From NCBI GenBank assembly GCA_964342825.1, contig CAYFHO010000014.1:17125-81124 (forward strand): a DNA stretch of 64,000 bases. The letters run 5' to 3'. This document shows positions 8,517 to 17,056 of the stretch, in pieces. A program made the translations under genes and the position numbers. A model generated the notes under the pieces. That model worked only from the letters and a program-made list of their open reading frames with translations. It searched no databases and was not told where the DNA came from. This DNA is from AAA164-E04 sp964342825. Lineage in GTDB: Bacteria; Verrucomicrobiota; Verrucomicrobiia; Limisphaerales; AAA164-E04. How positions within the stretch are numbered: the stretch's first letter is position 1; every line of letters begins with the position of its first letter.

Positions 8517-8661
8517 TGAAATTTTGGATACCCGTTACCGATCAACGGAACTGGAGGGATCTTAAAACGAGCAGATACCTGGGTCCATAAAAAAACAAAG
8601 CATGAGAAATCGCACTAGAATGGTGCTTATTTGGTGATCGGCATTTTGAATAGATCGGTTC

Positions 8662-8690
8662 TTGCCTTGCCACATGGGACAGACTACGAT
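8662..8690 (+). promoter_or_regulatory. Putative promoter of the Gfo/Idh/MocA gene
   Basis: TTGCCT (8662-8667) and TACGAT (8685-8690) with a 17-bp spacer lie about 45 bp before the ATG at 8736. Weak but well-spaced match to a sigma70-type promoter. Confidence 0.4.
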
Positions 8691-8735
8691 TTTAAGCATT
8701 CCAGACAACCGTTCTTAACCTTGACCAAATAGATC

Positions 8736-10091
8736 ATGGGCAAAAAATTCAGTAAGACCTACGTTTCACGCCGATCTTTCATCGGGACAGCAGCAGCCTC
8801 CGCCTTCGCTTTCAATTTCTTCCCAAAACGCGTTTTCGGAGCCAATGACAGAATTGCTTTCGCCGGTATCGGTGTGGGAGGAAAAGGATCCGGCGATATC
8901 GATCAGGCGGGAAACCTCGGTGACGTGGTCGCCCTTTGTGATATCGACCTGACTAAACTGGACGCCAAGGGAGAAAAATTCGAGAAAGCGAAAAAATACA
9001 AAGACTTCCGCAAAATGCTCGAGGAGATGCATACGGAAATTGATGCGGTCACGATCAGTACTCCCGATCACATGCATGCTCCTGCAGGTTTGATGGCGAT
9101 GAGCCTCGGCAAACATGTTTACTGTCAAAAACCTCTGACTCATTCAGTTTACGAAGCAAGGCGTATGGGACAAGTGGCACGCCAATACAAAGTTGCGACA
9201 CAGATGGGCAATCAGGGCACTGCTTCGGACGGCCTGCGCCGCGGAGTGGAAGTCATTCAGTCAGGAGCGATCGGTCCCGTCCGTGAAGTTCACGTCTGGA
9301 CGAATCGGCCTGTTTGGCCTCAGGCTCCCTCGATCACCGCGCGCCCCAACGAGACGCCCGCAGTCCCAAACCACGTGGACTGGTATCTGTTCCTGGGAGT
9401 GGCGCCAGACCGCCCCTATCACAATGCATACCATCCATTTAAATGGCGTGGATGGTGGGACTTTGGAACCGGCGCCATCGGTGATATGAGCTGTCATACC
9501 GCCAACCTGGCGTTCATGGCGTTGAATCTGGGGCACCCTCTGAGCATTGAAGCACTGGATCATGGTCCATTGAACGAAGAAACATTCCCTGCCTGGGCCA
9601 CCACTCGAACTGAATTCGGAGCCCGAGGAACCATGCCTCCACTGACCTATTATTGGTATGAAGGCAAGTTCCCCGACGGTAAAAAGAACCTTCCTCCGAT
9701 GGACCTTTTCTATGGTGAAAAACCCACCAACAGCGGTTCTCTTTTGGTAGGTGACAAAGGGGTACTGTATTCACCCAATGATTATGGTTCGAGTTGGAAA
9801 CTCTTGCCTGGTGACGACTTTAAAGATTACGAAGCCCCCGATGCCTGGATCCCTCGTATTGGCGGCGGAGATCAAGCGATGAAAAATGAGTGGGTTGAGG
9901 CCATGCGTGGCGGCAAACCGGCCATGTCCAACTTCGATTATGCCTCACAAATGACCGAAGCCATTTTGCTGGGTAATGCTGCCTTGAAAGCTGGCGGAAA
10001 AATCGAATGGGACAGCACTCGTCTACAGGCGAAAAACATGGATATTTCAGACATCATCCAACGCGAATATCGTCAGGGTTGGATGGCCTAA
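8736..10091 (+). CDS. Tat-exported Gfo/Idh/MocA-family oxidoreductase
   Basis: A 451-residue protein. The N-terminus carries a twin-arginine signal (SRRSFIGTAAASAFAF, cleavage probably near VFGAN). The NAD(P)-binding Rossmann fold follows, with the family dinucleotide motif in the variant form GIGVGGKG near 46-53, then STPDHMHAPAGLMAM and KHVYCQKPL with the conserved Lys of the (E/Q)KP motif. The C-terminal half has the family's sheet domain, with a WWDFGTGAIGDMSCHT segment typical of the large PVC and Bacteroidetes members. Family knowledge: NAD(P)-dependent redox steps on sugars or cyclitols, some with tightly bound cofactor, which fits Tat export of the folded enzyme. Stand-alone gene followed by strong hairpins. 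Substrate unknown. Confidence 0.88.
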   Translation: MGKKFSKTYVSRRSFIGTAAASAFAFNFFPKRVFGANDRIAFAGIGVGGKGSGDIDQAGNLGDVVALCDIDLTKLDAKGEKFEKAKKYKDFRKMLEEMHTEIDAVTISTPDHMHAPAGLMAMSLGKHVYCQKPLTHSVYEARRMGQVARQYKVATQMGNQGTASDGLRRGVEVIQSGAIGPVREVHVWTNRPVWPQAPSITARPNETPAVPNHVDWYLFLGVAPDRPYHNAYHPFKWRGWWDFGTGAIGDMSCHTANLAFMALNLGHPLSIEALDHGPLNEETFPAWATTRTEFGARGTMPPLTYYWYEGKFPDGKKNLPPMDLFYGEKPTNSGSLLVGDKGVLYSPNDYGSSWKLLPGDDFKDYEAPDAWIPRIGGGDQAMKNEWVEAMRGGKPAMSNFDYASQMTEAILLGNAALKAGGKIEWDSTRLQAKNMDISDIIQREYRQGWMA

Positions 10092-10117
10092 GAAGAAAGC
10101 TTGTCTAGCTTTCTTCT
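10091..10117. terminator. Hairpin directly after the oxidoreductase stop codon
   Basis: AGAAGAAAGC (10091-10100) pairs perfectly with GCTTTCTTCT (10108-10117), 7-base loop. The stem begins at the last base of the stop codon. No strong T-run follows, so it may assist the terminator just downstream or protect the 3' end. Confidence 0.45.
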
Positions 10118-10125
10118 GGTTTGAA

Positions 10126-10169
10126 AAAAGCGCGTGATCAGCAAGGGGTTGCTCCGATCACGCGCTTTT
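10126..10169. terminator. Bidirectional intrinsic terminator between the oxidoreductase gene and eno
   Basis: AAAAGCGCGTGATC (10126-10139) pairs with GATCACGCGCTTTT (10156-10169); the loop itself can form AGCAA-gggg-TTGCT. A-tract and T-tract on the two sides serve both convergent genes. Confidence 0.85.
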
Positions 10170-10184
10170 CAGTGTACAAAAGAA

Positions 10185-10205
10185 AAGGCGCGAAAAACGC
10201 GCCTT
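10185..10205 (-). terminator. Intrinsic terminator of eno
   Basis: AAGGCGCG (10185-10192) and CGCGCCTT (10198-10205) with a 5-base loop; on the minus strand the stem is followed by TTTTCTTTT. It lies 25 bp after the eno stop codon. Confidence 0.8.
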
Positions 10206-10230
10206 GGAAAGAGGTGTTATCGATTCATGA

Positions 10231-11505
10231 TTACATCTTGCCACCGTAAACAGCGTGTCGTCCAAGAATCTGCTCAATGCGCAACAACTGGTTGTACTTC
10301 GCAAGACGATCGGAACGACTCAGCGAGCCGGTTTTGATTTGGCCGGCATTGGTTGCAACAGCGATGTCCGCGATTGTGGCATCTTCGGTTTCACCCGAAC
10401 GGTGACTGATGACAGCAGTGTATTTGTTCTCCTGAGCAAGTTCGACGGCATCCATGGTTTCGGTGAGCGAACCAATTTGATTCACCTTGACCAAAATGGA
10501 ATTACCGACACCTTCATCAATACCGCGCTGGAGGAATTTCACGTTGGTGACAAACAAGTCATCACCCACCAACTGAACTCGATCACCAATCTTGTCGGTG
10601 AGCAGTTTCCAGGTCTTCCAATCGTTTTCATCACAACCATCCTCGATGCTGATGATCGGGTATTTACGGGTCAACTCGTCGTAGTAGGCAACCAGATCGG
10701 CACCTGAAACTTTTTCACCGGTACTTTTCTTGAAGACATATTTTTTGGTCTTGGAATTGTAAAACTCGGATGAGGCCACGTCCAAGGCCAGGAAAATTTC
10801 TTTACCTGCTTTATAACCGGCAACTTTGATCGCTTTCAGGATACAATCAAGGGCGTCTTCGGTGGATTCAAGGTTGGGGGCAAAACCACCTTCATCACCC
10901 ACGGCTGTTGAAAGCCCTCGTTTCTTGAGCACACCTTTCAGGGCGTGAAAAATCTCCGTGATCGCCTGCAATCCGCCTGAGAAGGTATCGAGCCCCTTGG
11001 GCATGATCATGAATTCCTGAAAATCAATAGGAGCATCGGAGTGAGCCCCACCATTGATCACATTGGCCATGGGGACGGGAAGCACTTTGGCGTTGGGGCC
11101 GCCGAGATATTTGAACAAGGGCAATGCCAGGGCTTCGGCTGCTGCTTTTGCATTGGCCATGGAAACACCCAAAATTGCATTGGCACCCAGTTTGGATTTG
11201 GTGGCAGTACCATCCAGATCCAGCATGATCCGATCCACTTCCAATTGATCGGTGGCATCCACACCTTGAAGCGCGGGACCGATCTTGGTCTTGATATTCT
11301 TGACAGCTTTGGCCACACCTTTACCCAGGTAACGCTTTTTGTCGCCATCACGGAGTTCAAGGGCTTCGTTTTCACCGGTACTGGCTCCGGAGGGAACGGC
11401 AGCTCGGCCGATAGCTCCACCGCTCAGGATAACATCCACTTCAACCGTCGGATTACCGCGGGAGTCCAGAATTTCACGTGCATCAATTTCGTAGATAGTG
11501 CTCAT
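10231..11505 (-). CDS. eno: Enolase (phosphopyruvate hydratase)
   Basis: Converts 2-phosphoglycerate to phosphoenolpyruvate in glycolysis; cytoplasmic. The 424-residue product starts MSTIYEIDAREILDSRGNPT as usual for enolases. Further landmarks are VGDEGGFAPNL, ISIEDGCDENDW, LVGDDLFVTN, the signature ILVKVNQIGSLTET and SHRSGETEDATIAD. The frame is open to an ATG at 11541, but that codon overlaps a predicted -10 hexamer, and homology supports the ATG at 11505. No clear Shine-Dalgarno precedes 11505. It has its own promoter in the 88-bp gap after trpS, so it can be transcribed independently, and it ends at a strong hairpin terminator. Confidence 0.98.
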   Translation of the reverse strand: MSTIYEIDAREILDSRGNPTVEVDVILSGGAIGRAAVPSGASTGENEALELRDGDKKRYLGKGVAKAVKNIKTKIGPALQGVDATDQLEVDRIMLDLDGTATKSKLGANAILGVSMANAKAAAEALALPLFKYLGGPNAKVLPVPMANVINGGAHSDAPIDFQEFMIMPKGLDTFSGGLQAITEIFHALKGVLKKRGLSTAVGDEGGFAPNLESTEDALDCILKAIKVAGYKAGKEIFLALDVASSEFYNSKTKKYVFKKSTGEKVSGADLVAYYDELTRKYPIISIEDGCDENDWKTWKLLTDKIGDRVQLVGDDLFVTNVKFLQRGIDEGVGNSILVKVNQIGSLTETMDAVELAQENKYTAVISHRSGETEDATIADIAVATNAGQIKTGSLSRSDRLAKYNQLLRIEQILGRHAVYGGKM

Positions 11506-11539
11506 AATTGGAAATTTTTTGTTAAATAACAAAGCGGGC

Positions 11540-11567
11540 ATCTTACGAGTGAATGCCTCTTAGTCAA
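11540..11567 (-). promoter_or_regulatory. Promoter of eno
   Basis: On the minus strand TTGACT (11562-11567), 16-bp spacer, TAAGAT (11540-11545). The start of transcription would fall near 11533, upstream of the enolase ATG at 11505 but downstream of the alternative ATG at 11541, which helps choose the start. Confidence 0.6.
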
Positions 11568-11593
11568 GGAAGTCGTTTGGGTGAAAAGGAAAC

Positions 11594-12559
11594 TTAGTCG
11601 AGGCCGCAGGCTTTTTTGGCCCGTTGATTGACCTCCGAAGCAACTGCCCGTGCGCGCTCGGCACCCTTGTTCAACACTTCGTGGACATAATCCAGATTCC
11701 GGGCAAGTTCTTCCCGTTTCTGACGCATGGGTTCAAAGTAATTCCAACAAGCTTCAAAAAGGGCTTTCTTCAGATGCCCATACCCATAACCCCCTGCCCT
11801 TAATTGGTCTTCGATATCTTTGGCAAGGTCAGGCTCCGCGACTAATTTCAGTAGTTGAATGGCAATATTCTTTTCGGCGTCCGGTTTGGGTTCATCAATT
11901 CCACGACTGTCCATGACCAAACTCATGATCTTTTTACGAATCGGTTTTTCCGGGCCAAAAATCTCAATGGTGTTGCCATAGCTTTTGCTCATTTTTTGAC
12001 CATCCGTCCCGGGAACAACAGCAACATCCTCACGAATTTGAGGTTCTGGTATGATGAAGGTTTCTCCGTAGTGTTGGTTGAATTTAATGGCGATATCACG
12101 AGTGACTTCGACGTGTTGTTTCTGGTCCTTCCCCACGGGAACCACCTTGGAATCATAAATCAAAATATCAGCGGCCATGAGGACAGGATAGGCAAACAAA
12201 CCATGATTGGGAGAAATGCCACGAGCCAGCTTGTCTTTGTAACTATGACACCTTTCCAACAACCCCATGGGCGTCAATGTGGTCAGCATCCAGGTAAGTT
12301 CGGTGTGCTCTGGCACATCGGATTGCTTGAAAAACACCGAACGCTCTGGGTCCAGTCCACAGGCAAGGAAATCCAAAGCGACATCCAAAACGTTCTGACG
12401 ACGTTGCTCGGCATCGAACAACGAAGTCATGGAATGATAGTTCGCAATGAAATAAAAAGCCTCCCCCTGATTCTGCAACTCAATGGCAGGTCTCATCATC
12501 CCGAAATAATTTCCAATGTGCAGAGCACCGGATGGTTGAATACCAGACAAAATTCTCAT
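11594..12559 (-). CDS. trpS: Tryptophan--tRNA ligase
   Basis: Class I aminoacyl-tRNA synthetase charging tRNA-Trp with tryptophan; cytoplasmic. The 321-residue product begins MRILSGIQPSGALHIGN, with the HIGH-class motif as HIGN at 14-17 and the KMSKS motif as KMSKSYGNTI near 191. Length is normal for bacterial TrpRS (about 320-330). A slightly longer start at 12577 exists, but the family begins at MRILSG. Downstream is eno, which has its own promoter; upstream, on the same strand, is the PhoD-like phosphatase gene, 72 bp away. Confidence 0.97.
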   Translation of the reverse strand: MRILSGIQPSGALHIGNYFGMMRPAIELQNQGEAFYFIANYHSMTSLFDAEQRRQNVLDVALDFLACGLDPERSVFFKQSDVPEHTELTWMLTTLTPMGLLERCHSYKDKLARGISPNHGLFAYPVLMAADILIYDSKVVPVGKDQKQHVEVTRDIAIKFNQHYGETFIIPEPQIREDVAVVPGTDGQKMSKSYGNTIEIFGPEKPIRKKIMSLVMDSRGIDEPKPDAEKNIAIQLLKLVAEPDLAKDIEDQLRAGGYGYGHLKKALFEACWNYFEPMRQKREELARNLDYVHEVLNKGAERARAVASEVNQRAKKACGLD

Positions 12560-12631
12560 GGCGCGCAACGCTAGCAATTTCGGTTTCGATGTGCAATCAT
12601 GCAGGTGCTTAAATCACCAGCATCTTCAAAA

Positions 12632-14458
12632 TCAAGGTCGCGGACTGATGGATTCAGCATAAGCCAGTTTGCCTGTGCGTCCGTCGTAGTATTGAAAAAT
12701 AACCTGAGGATGTGGATAAGCGACCCACCGCGTGTTACCCAATTTCTTGGGCATGTTGAAAACATTATTCACCTGCACGACACAAAAGTGAGGATACAGA
12801 CGTTCCAATCGTGGTAAATCAGGCAGGATATAACTGCTCCATCGAATATCACAGGCCCTTGGCCCGAACTTAAACTGCCCCGTCGCTGGCCGATTACTTT
12901 CGTCCAATGCCGGCACATGATTCACGCTGTTATGCGGGCCACAACAGAATTCCCATATTTTGTCGGTGATTTTGATCGCAAAGCTGTTGTGCAAATCTCC
13001 GGTCATCACAAAGACCGGTTTGTCGAGATCTTCCCAAAATTCGATCAACTGCTCCCGCTCATCAAAGAAACCGGTCCACGCTTCCTCTTTGTTGGCGGCA
13101 TCAGATTCAAATCCACCCGCGCCACTGTGTGGGATCATGAAGGGAACTGACGAAATGAAAAAGAAAAACGAAGCTTCGCTCTGGCGCATGCTGTCCATCA
13201 GCCAACGTTTTTGAGCCGCACCCAGCATGGATAAGCCAGGGCGATCGCGCTCACGGACATCGTGCATGTCTCGCGCACTCCGGGTGTCGATGAGATAAAA
13301 TTCACAATTGCCAACCTGAAAGCTTCCATAGCTGCGGCGACCTATGGAGTAAGTCACCACATCGGTCACTTTGGCGGGCATATGAAGTCGAAGAGTATGG
13401 GCATCGACGACCTCGGCAATGTCATAAACATAGGCATTGGGATGCCCATCGTCATTGTCATATTTCATGTCGTTGATTCCAGCCTCGGGCGTTCCCCAGT
13501 GGACGTGCAAGTTCAACATTTCATTGAGGGACATCTGAGTAAAATCTGCTGAAGGATCTGTCAAAAGATCACTCCCTGCCTTCATCGCACCCCGCCCCAC
13601 ATGAAGATCCACCTGATGAGCTGTCGGATTGGCCCAGCCCAAATAATCATACCAGGCATAGGTTCCAATATCCCGAAACACTGTCCGGCGATGACGTTTG
13701 CCGGCAGTTCCCGCACCCCAAATGTCATTGACCAATTCATGGTCATCGAAGGTGAAATAACTTGGGACGTTGCGATGCCAATCAGAGAGATCATGATTAC
13801 GCCTGAGATAGAGTTTGTAATTCTCCCAGACTCCAACGACGGTTGGTATCCATTGGAGAGGATTAGGAATGTCCGACTGATCCACCCCCTGAATCAAACG
13901 CCAGGCTTCAAGCGGATAGTCACGCAATTCTTCATACAGCCAATCACCATTCATGATATGGAAATCGACTTCATCGGCCCAATCGCGGTTCAGCACTTCA
14001 TAGGTCGGGGTATGATGTCCGATGCCATGTAGTGGGTTTTGATTGGCACAGGAACCTATCTGAAATTTGAAATTAAAAAGGCCCTCAGGATTATGCAAGG
14101 GATCGATGAGTGAAGCCTGGTCAGGAAGGGTTTTGAAACTCCCGGCTTCCCCGTGCGGTCTGCCATTGACCCATATTTGATATTGATACCGCGTGTCCGG
14201 CTTTAAACCTTTCAAGGTCACCGATCCAGTATTGTCATGCGCAAGTCGCGTAAGTGCCGAAACGGAGAGCTGTTGCTCGGAGGCAACATCTTCGCGGTAA
14301 CGCACTATAAACTCAGCAGGGTCAGAAGTCCTGGCCCAAATTCGTATCGAATCGGAAGTCACATGCCCCAGCATGGGGCCGTCAGTCAAACGGACAGGGT
14401 CGCGCTGAGCATGAAGGCACGAAATAATGAGGATATAACACAGGATCAAACGGTACAT
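12632..14458 (-). CDS. PhoD-like alkaline phosphatase / phosphodiesterase, secreted
   Basis: A 608-residue protein with an N-terminal signal peptide (LILCYILIISCLHA). A Fn3-like N-terminal PhoD domain follows (SDSIRIWARTSDPAEF, then GLKPDTRYQYQIWVNG), then the metallophosphatase core: GSCANQNP at 135-142, MNGDWLYEE at 169-177, FDDHELVNDIWG at 237-248 and VMTGDLHNSFA near 485. Family knowledge: PhoD enzymes hydrolyse phosphomonoesters or diesters outside the cytoplasm using metal ions, supplying phosphate. This member is longer than classical PhoD, with an insertion between about 290 and 390. The start codon abuts a stable hairpin. Substrate and regulation by phosphate are not visible. Confidence 0.85.
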   Translation of the reverse strand: MYRLILCYILIISCLHAQRDPVRLTDGPMLGHVTSDSIRIWARTSDPAEFIVRYREDVASEQQLSVSALTRLAHDNTGSVTLKGLKPDTRYQYQIWVNGRPHGEAGSFKTLPDQASLIDPLHNPEGLFNFKFQIGSCANQNPLHGIGHHTPTYEVLNRDWADEVDFHIMNGDWLYEELRDYPLEAWRLIQGVDQSDIPNPLQWIPTVVGVWENYKLYLRRNHDLSDWHRNVPSYFTFDDHELVNDIWGAGTAGKRHRRTVFRDIGTYAWYDYLGWANPTAHQVDLHVGRGAMKAGSDLLTDPSADFTQMSLNEMLNLHVHWGTPEAGINDMKYDNDDGHPNAYVYDIAEVVDAHTLRLHMPAKVTDVVTYSIGRRSYGSFQVGNCEFYLIDTRSARDMHDVRERDRPGLSMLGAAQKRWLMDSMRQSEASFFFFISSVPFMIPHSGAGGFESDAANKEEAWTGFFDEREQLIEFWEDLDKPVFVMTGDLHNSFAIKITDKIWEFCCGPHNSVNHVPALDESNRPATGQFKFGPRACDIRWSSYILPDLPRLERLYPHFCVVQVNNVFNMPKKLGNTRWVAYPHPQVIFQYYDGRTGKLAYAESISPRP

Positions 14459-14485
14459 GCCCTGAGCTTATTCGCTCATCAGGGC
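14459..14485 (-). promoter_or_regulatory. Hairpin abutting the PhoD-like start codon
   Basis: GCCCTGA and TCAGGGC form a stem immediately 5' of the ATG at 14458 (minus strand), with an alternative inner TGAGC/GCTCA pairing. There is no T-tract, so it is unlikely to be a terminator; it could control translation initiation of the phosphatase. Low certainty. Confidence 0.3.
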
Positions 14486-14536
14486 ATTTGTCGAGTGCCA
14501 CGAGCTCCCGCGGAAACTCTTTTGTTTTGGCAAGAA

Positions 14537-14962
14537 TTATTCACCAGAGTCTCCGACGGGTTTGGTTCGGAGCTTGATGTTATTGAGATCCGCCGCATTG
14601 GCTGCATCCATGACGAACACCAGATGACCGGTAGTGGAATCCTTGTCCGGCTTGACGATCACCGTCATTTCTGGGTTCTGCTGGGCAACTTGTTGGAGTC
14701 GGGCTTCAAGTTCTCCCTCTGAGATAGGTGTTTCATCCCAGTGCAGAAATGGAGCTTCTTTGGTGATGCTGATGGTAATGTTACCAGATTCCGTTTGTGC
14801 GGAAGTTTGGGCACGAGACTGAGGAAGGCTCAGGTTCAAAACCGATTTTTGCTTAAACGTGGTCGTCACCATCATGAAAATCAGGAGCACAATCAAAATA
14901 TCGATCAGAGAGATAATAATGATGGTGGGTGGCTTATGACGTTTTCGTTCAAGGAATTTCAA
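14537..14962 (-). CDS. ExbD/TolR-family biopolymer transport protein
   Basis: A 141-residue protein with one N-terminal membrane helix (about 13-33) containing the conserved channel aspartate in SLIDILIVL (Asp21), and a periplasmic domain with VNLSLP-like and MTVIVKPDKDS segments typical of ExbD/TolR. Family knowledge: with ExbB/TolQ it forms a proton-driven motor energising a TonB or TolA partner. It lies 20 bp after the ExbB-like gene, with a TonB-like gene just upstream of that, so the three genes make one module. Gene symbol left open because Tol and Exb types cannot be separated here. Confidence 0.9.
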   Translation of the reverse strand: MKFLERKRHKPPTIIIISLIDILIVLLIFMMVTTTFKQKSVLNLSLPQSRAQTSAQTESGNITISITKEAPFLHWDETPISEGELEARLQQVAQQNPEMTVIVKPDKDSTTGHLVFVMDAANAADLNNIKLRTKPVGDSGE

Positions 14963-14982
14963 GGGGCCTCCTCAACTTGGGT

Positions 14983-15723
14983 TCAAGATTGTTTTGAATC
15001 ACGACGACGTTTGGCTCGTCTTTTGGGTGCAGAATGGGATCCCCCGGCTTCGGTTTCATTTTGTTCCATTGATTCCGCATCCTGATGATCGGATCCGGCT
15101 GCCATTTGGTTGGCAAAACTTGCAGGAGGATAATACCTCTGCAACAAATCATCACACAATGCTTCCAGTTCAATGGCCATGGTTTCCACTTTCTTGTTGT
15201 AATAACTCCAGGCAATCAACGATGGAATCGCAATCAGAAGACCAGTAAGTGTCGTATTCAAGGCTATGGAAATCCCTTTCGCCAACGAGGTGTGATCTGC
15301 CATGCTCGCAGCGCCAAAGTCACCAAACAAAGTGATCAATCCGTGCAATGTTCCCACAAGCCCCAACAATGGAGCAGCCCCCACAATCACTTCAATGACC
15401 ACCAAACCGCTTTCCAACTGGGCGATTTCCTTGCGTGCGCGGGTTTGGAGTGCTTCAATATTTTCCGCCTTAGTATAAACAAATTGATCGATGGCCGCAG
15501 TCAACATGCGACTTGCGGGTGAAGGCAGTTGTTGGCAAACCGCCTGCAGTGAAGGTAAATCTTGTTGGTGACGGCACTGACTCAAAACTTCCACAATCTG
15601 GTCAGGCACGACATTACGCCAACGCAAGGCCAGGCCCCGTTCAATGATATAGGTTAATGCTACTACTGACATCGTCAGCAACAGCCACATAAAAGGTCCA
15701 CCTGCCTCTAAAAATTCAAACAT
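14983..15723 (-). CDS. MotA/TolQ/ExbB-family proton channel protein
   Basis: A 246-residue inner-membrane protein with a first helix at about 10-28 (GPFMWLLLTMSVVALTYIIE), a cytoplasmic loop, and two more helices near 127-150 and 170-190. The middle segment VEVIVGAAPLLGLVGTLHGLI and the stretch ISIALNTTLTGLLIAIPSLIAW are the family's channel signatures. It is the proton-conducting partner of the ExbD-like protein encoded 20 bp downstream. The C-terminus is a basic tail (RRAKRRRDSKQS) longer than in E. coli ExbB. Order on the strand: TonB-like, ExbB-like, ExbD-like. Confidence 0.9.
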   Translation of the reverse strand: MFEFLEAGGPFMWLLLTMSVVALTYIIERGLALRWRNVVPDQIVEVLSQCRHQQDLPSLQAVCQQLPSPASRMLTAAIDQFVYTKAENIEALQTRARKEIAQLESGLVVIEVIVGAAPLLGLVGTLHGLITLFGDFGAASMADHTSLAKGISIALNTTLTGLLIAIPSLIAWSYYNKKVETMAIELEALCDDLLQRYYPPASFANQMAAGSDHQDAESMEQNETEAGGSHSAPKRRAKRRRDSKQS

Positions 15724-15831
15724 CTTTTGCTAATCGTATTGATTTTGATTGTTTTAAACCGCTTCACTCACAGAAGGCACCGCCTGTTTCCCAAGAAAGG
15801 CGATCCAGTCTGAAAGGTTACTTTTTCGTTT

Positions 15832-16941
15832 TCAATTGTAATAAAAGGAAAATCTGATCTGTCGATGATCCGCGCCCACCAAACGGCGCATGTCACTCGG
15901 CCACTTACCGTAAGGTGCGGGATCTGTGATGGCCCTCTGACAAAGCAGGGATTGAATCACGCCGACAGTGTCTTCCTCGACAGTCATTTCCATCACTCGT
16001 CCATCCGACATTAAATGAAATTTTATCGTCACTTTACCCGAAGCATTCCGCGCCGAAGGCACTCCTTCAAGCAAACCAAACCATCTTTGTTGAATGGCCT
16101 GAATGATCGCTGCATCGTAGGCACCAAAGGGAGTGGCCAATAGATTAGGAGAAGATTCGATTCGAAACTTCTTCACCCCACCCTCCTGTTTCATGGATTC
16201 ACCAATCAACATTCCGTTTCGCTTTCGTGCTTCAGCGATGGTCCGTGGACGCGACCTTTCCTGAGCCGGAGGGGTGGTCTGCTGAGGTGTAGGAATCGTT
16301 CGAGGTTTGATCCGGGTCAATATCTCCGCTGGTTGAATCGTTTCGGATTCTTTGGTTTCAACAGCAATAGACTCTTCAGGTTCAGGCACGGAATCAGGTT
16401 CAACTTCCTGAACTTCCTCAACGGGGGTATCCGGACTTTCAACCACTTCGGTTTCAGCCGGTATTTCAACGGCCTCAGGAAAAGTTGGTTGCAGCCCGGT
16501 TACGGGAGGTTCCTGAGTCAATTCCTCTCCAGGTGCGGTATCGGAGGTTTTGAATACTTTATCCTGTGTCCCTTCCAGCTTGGGCTGATCCAAATCCTGG
16601 GAGGTGTCGGGGTTACCCGCAACTGAATCGATCACTGCATAATAAGGAGTATCCTCAGGTTTCTCCTCAGTGGCCAAAGATGGATCGGCATCGAAAAATA
16701 TTGTCGGTTCGGGTTCCTTGACCAAGTTGATTTCCAGCTCCTGCTCTTCCTCCGCCGCGTTTAGATCCGGCATCTTTGGAGCCAACAAAGAGGAAACAGG
16801 TCCTTTTTCCGTGAGCCCGTAATAGTGAAGAAGCTCCATGGAGGCAATGACCATGAAATGAAACAGAATGGACCACAGGTATGCCCTCAACAGCATCGGC
16901 TGAAGGCGTCTGGTCGATCCATGAATGTCAAAACTGATCAT
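15832..16941 (-). CDS. TonB/TolA-like energy transducer
   Basis: A 369-residue protein with a single N-terminal helix at about 19-37 (AYLWSILFHFMVIASME). A long acidic, proline- and glutamate-rich spacer (about 50-230, e.g. EEVQEVEPDSVPEPEE) follows, then a basic stretch (SRPRTIAEARKRNG) and a C-terminal domain of about 100 residues (AAIIQAIQQRWFGLLEGV, GKVTIKFHLMSDGRVMEMTV). That layout is the one of TonB/TolA-type proteins: membrane anchor, periplasm-spanning rod, receptor-contact domain. It is the first gene of the module with ExbB- and ExbD-like genes. The receptor is unknown and no TonB-dependent receptor is in the window. Confidence 0.75.
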   Translation of the reverse strand: MISFDIHGSTRRLQPMLLRAYLWSILFHFMVIASMELLHYYGLTEKGPVSSLLAPKMPDLNAAEEEQELEINLVKEPEPTIFFDADPSLATEEKPEDTPYYAVIDSVAGNPDTSQDLDQPKLEGTQDKVFKTSDTAPGEELTQEPPVTGLQPTFPEAVEIPAETEVVESPDTPVEEVQEVEPDSVPEPEESIAVETKESETIQPAEILTRIKPRTIPTPQQTTPPAQERSRPRTIAEARKRNGMLIGESMKQEGGVKKFRIESSPNLLATPFGAYDAAIIQAIQQRWFGLLEGVPSARNASGKVTIKFHLMSDGRVMEMTVEEDTVGVIQSLLCQRAITDPAPYGKWPSDMRRLVGADHRQIRFSFYYN

Positions 16942-17001
16942 CCTCAGCTAACTTGATCAATTCAGTGGCACAACGCAACCGATATGTGACGATTCGCGAA
17001 A

Positions 17002-17034
17002 AAAAGAGCCGCCGGGAGATCCGACGGCTCTTTT
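17002..17034 (-). terminator. Intrinsic terminator after rpsI
   Basis: AAAAGAGCCG (17002-17011) and CGGCTCTTTT (17025-17034) form a GC-rich stem with flanking A/T tracts, 22 bp after the rpsI stop codon on the minus strand. It separates the ribosomal genes from the TonB-like module. Confidence 0.85.
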
Positions 17035-17056
17035 GCATCCAAATGGATAAATTGAC

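Noticed and set aside
11041..12574. Long plus-strand frames opposite eno and trpS
   Set aside because: Antisense shadows of two certain housekeeping genes, with low-complexity translations.
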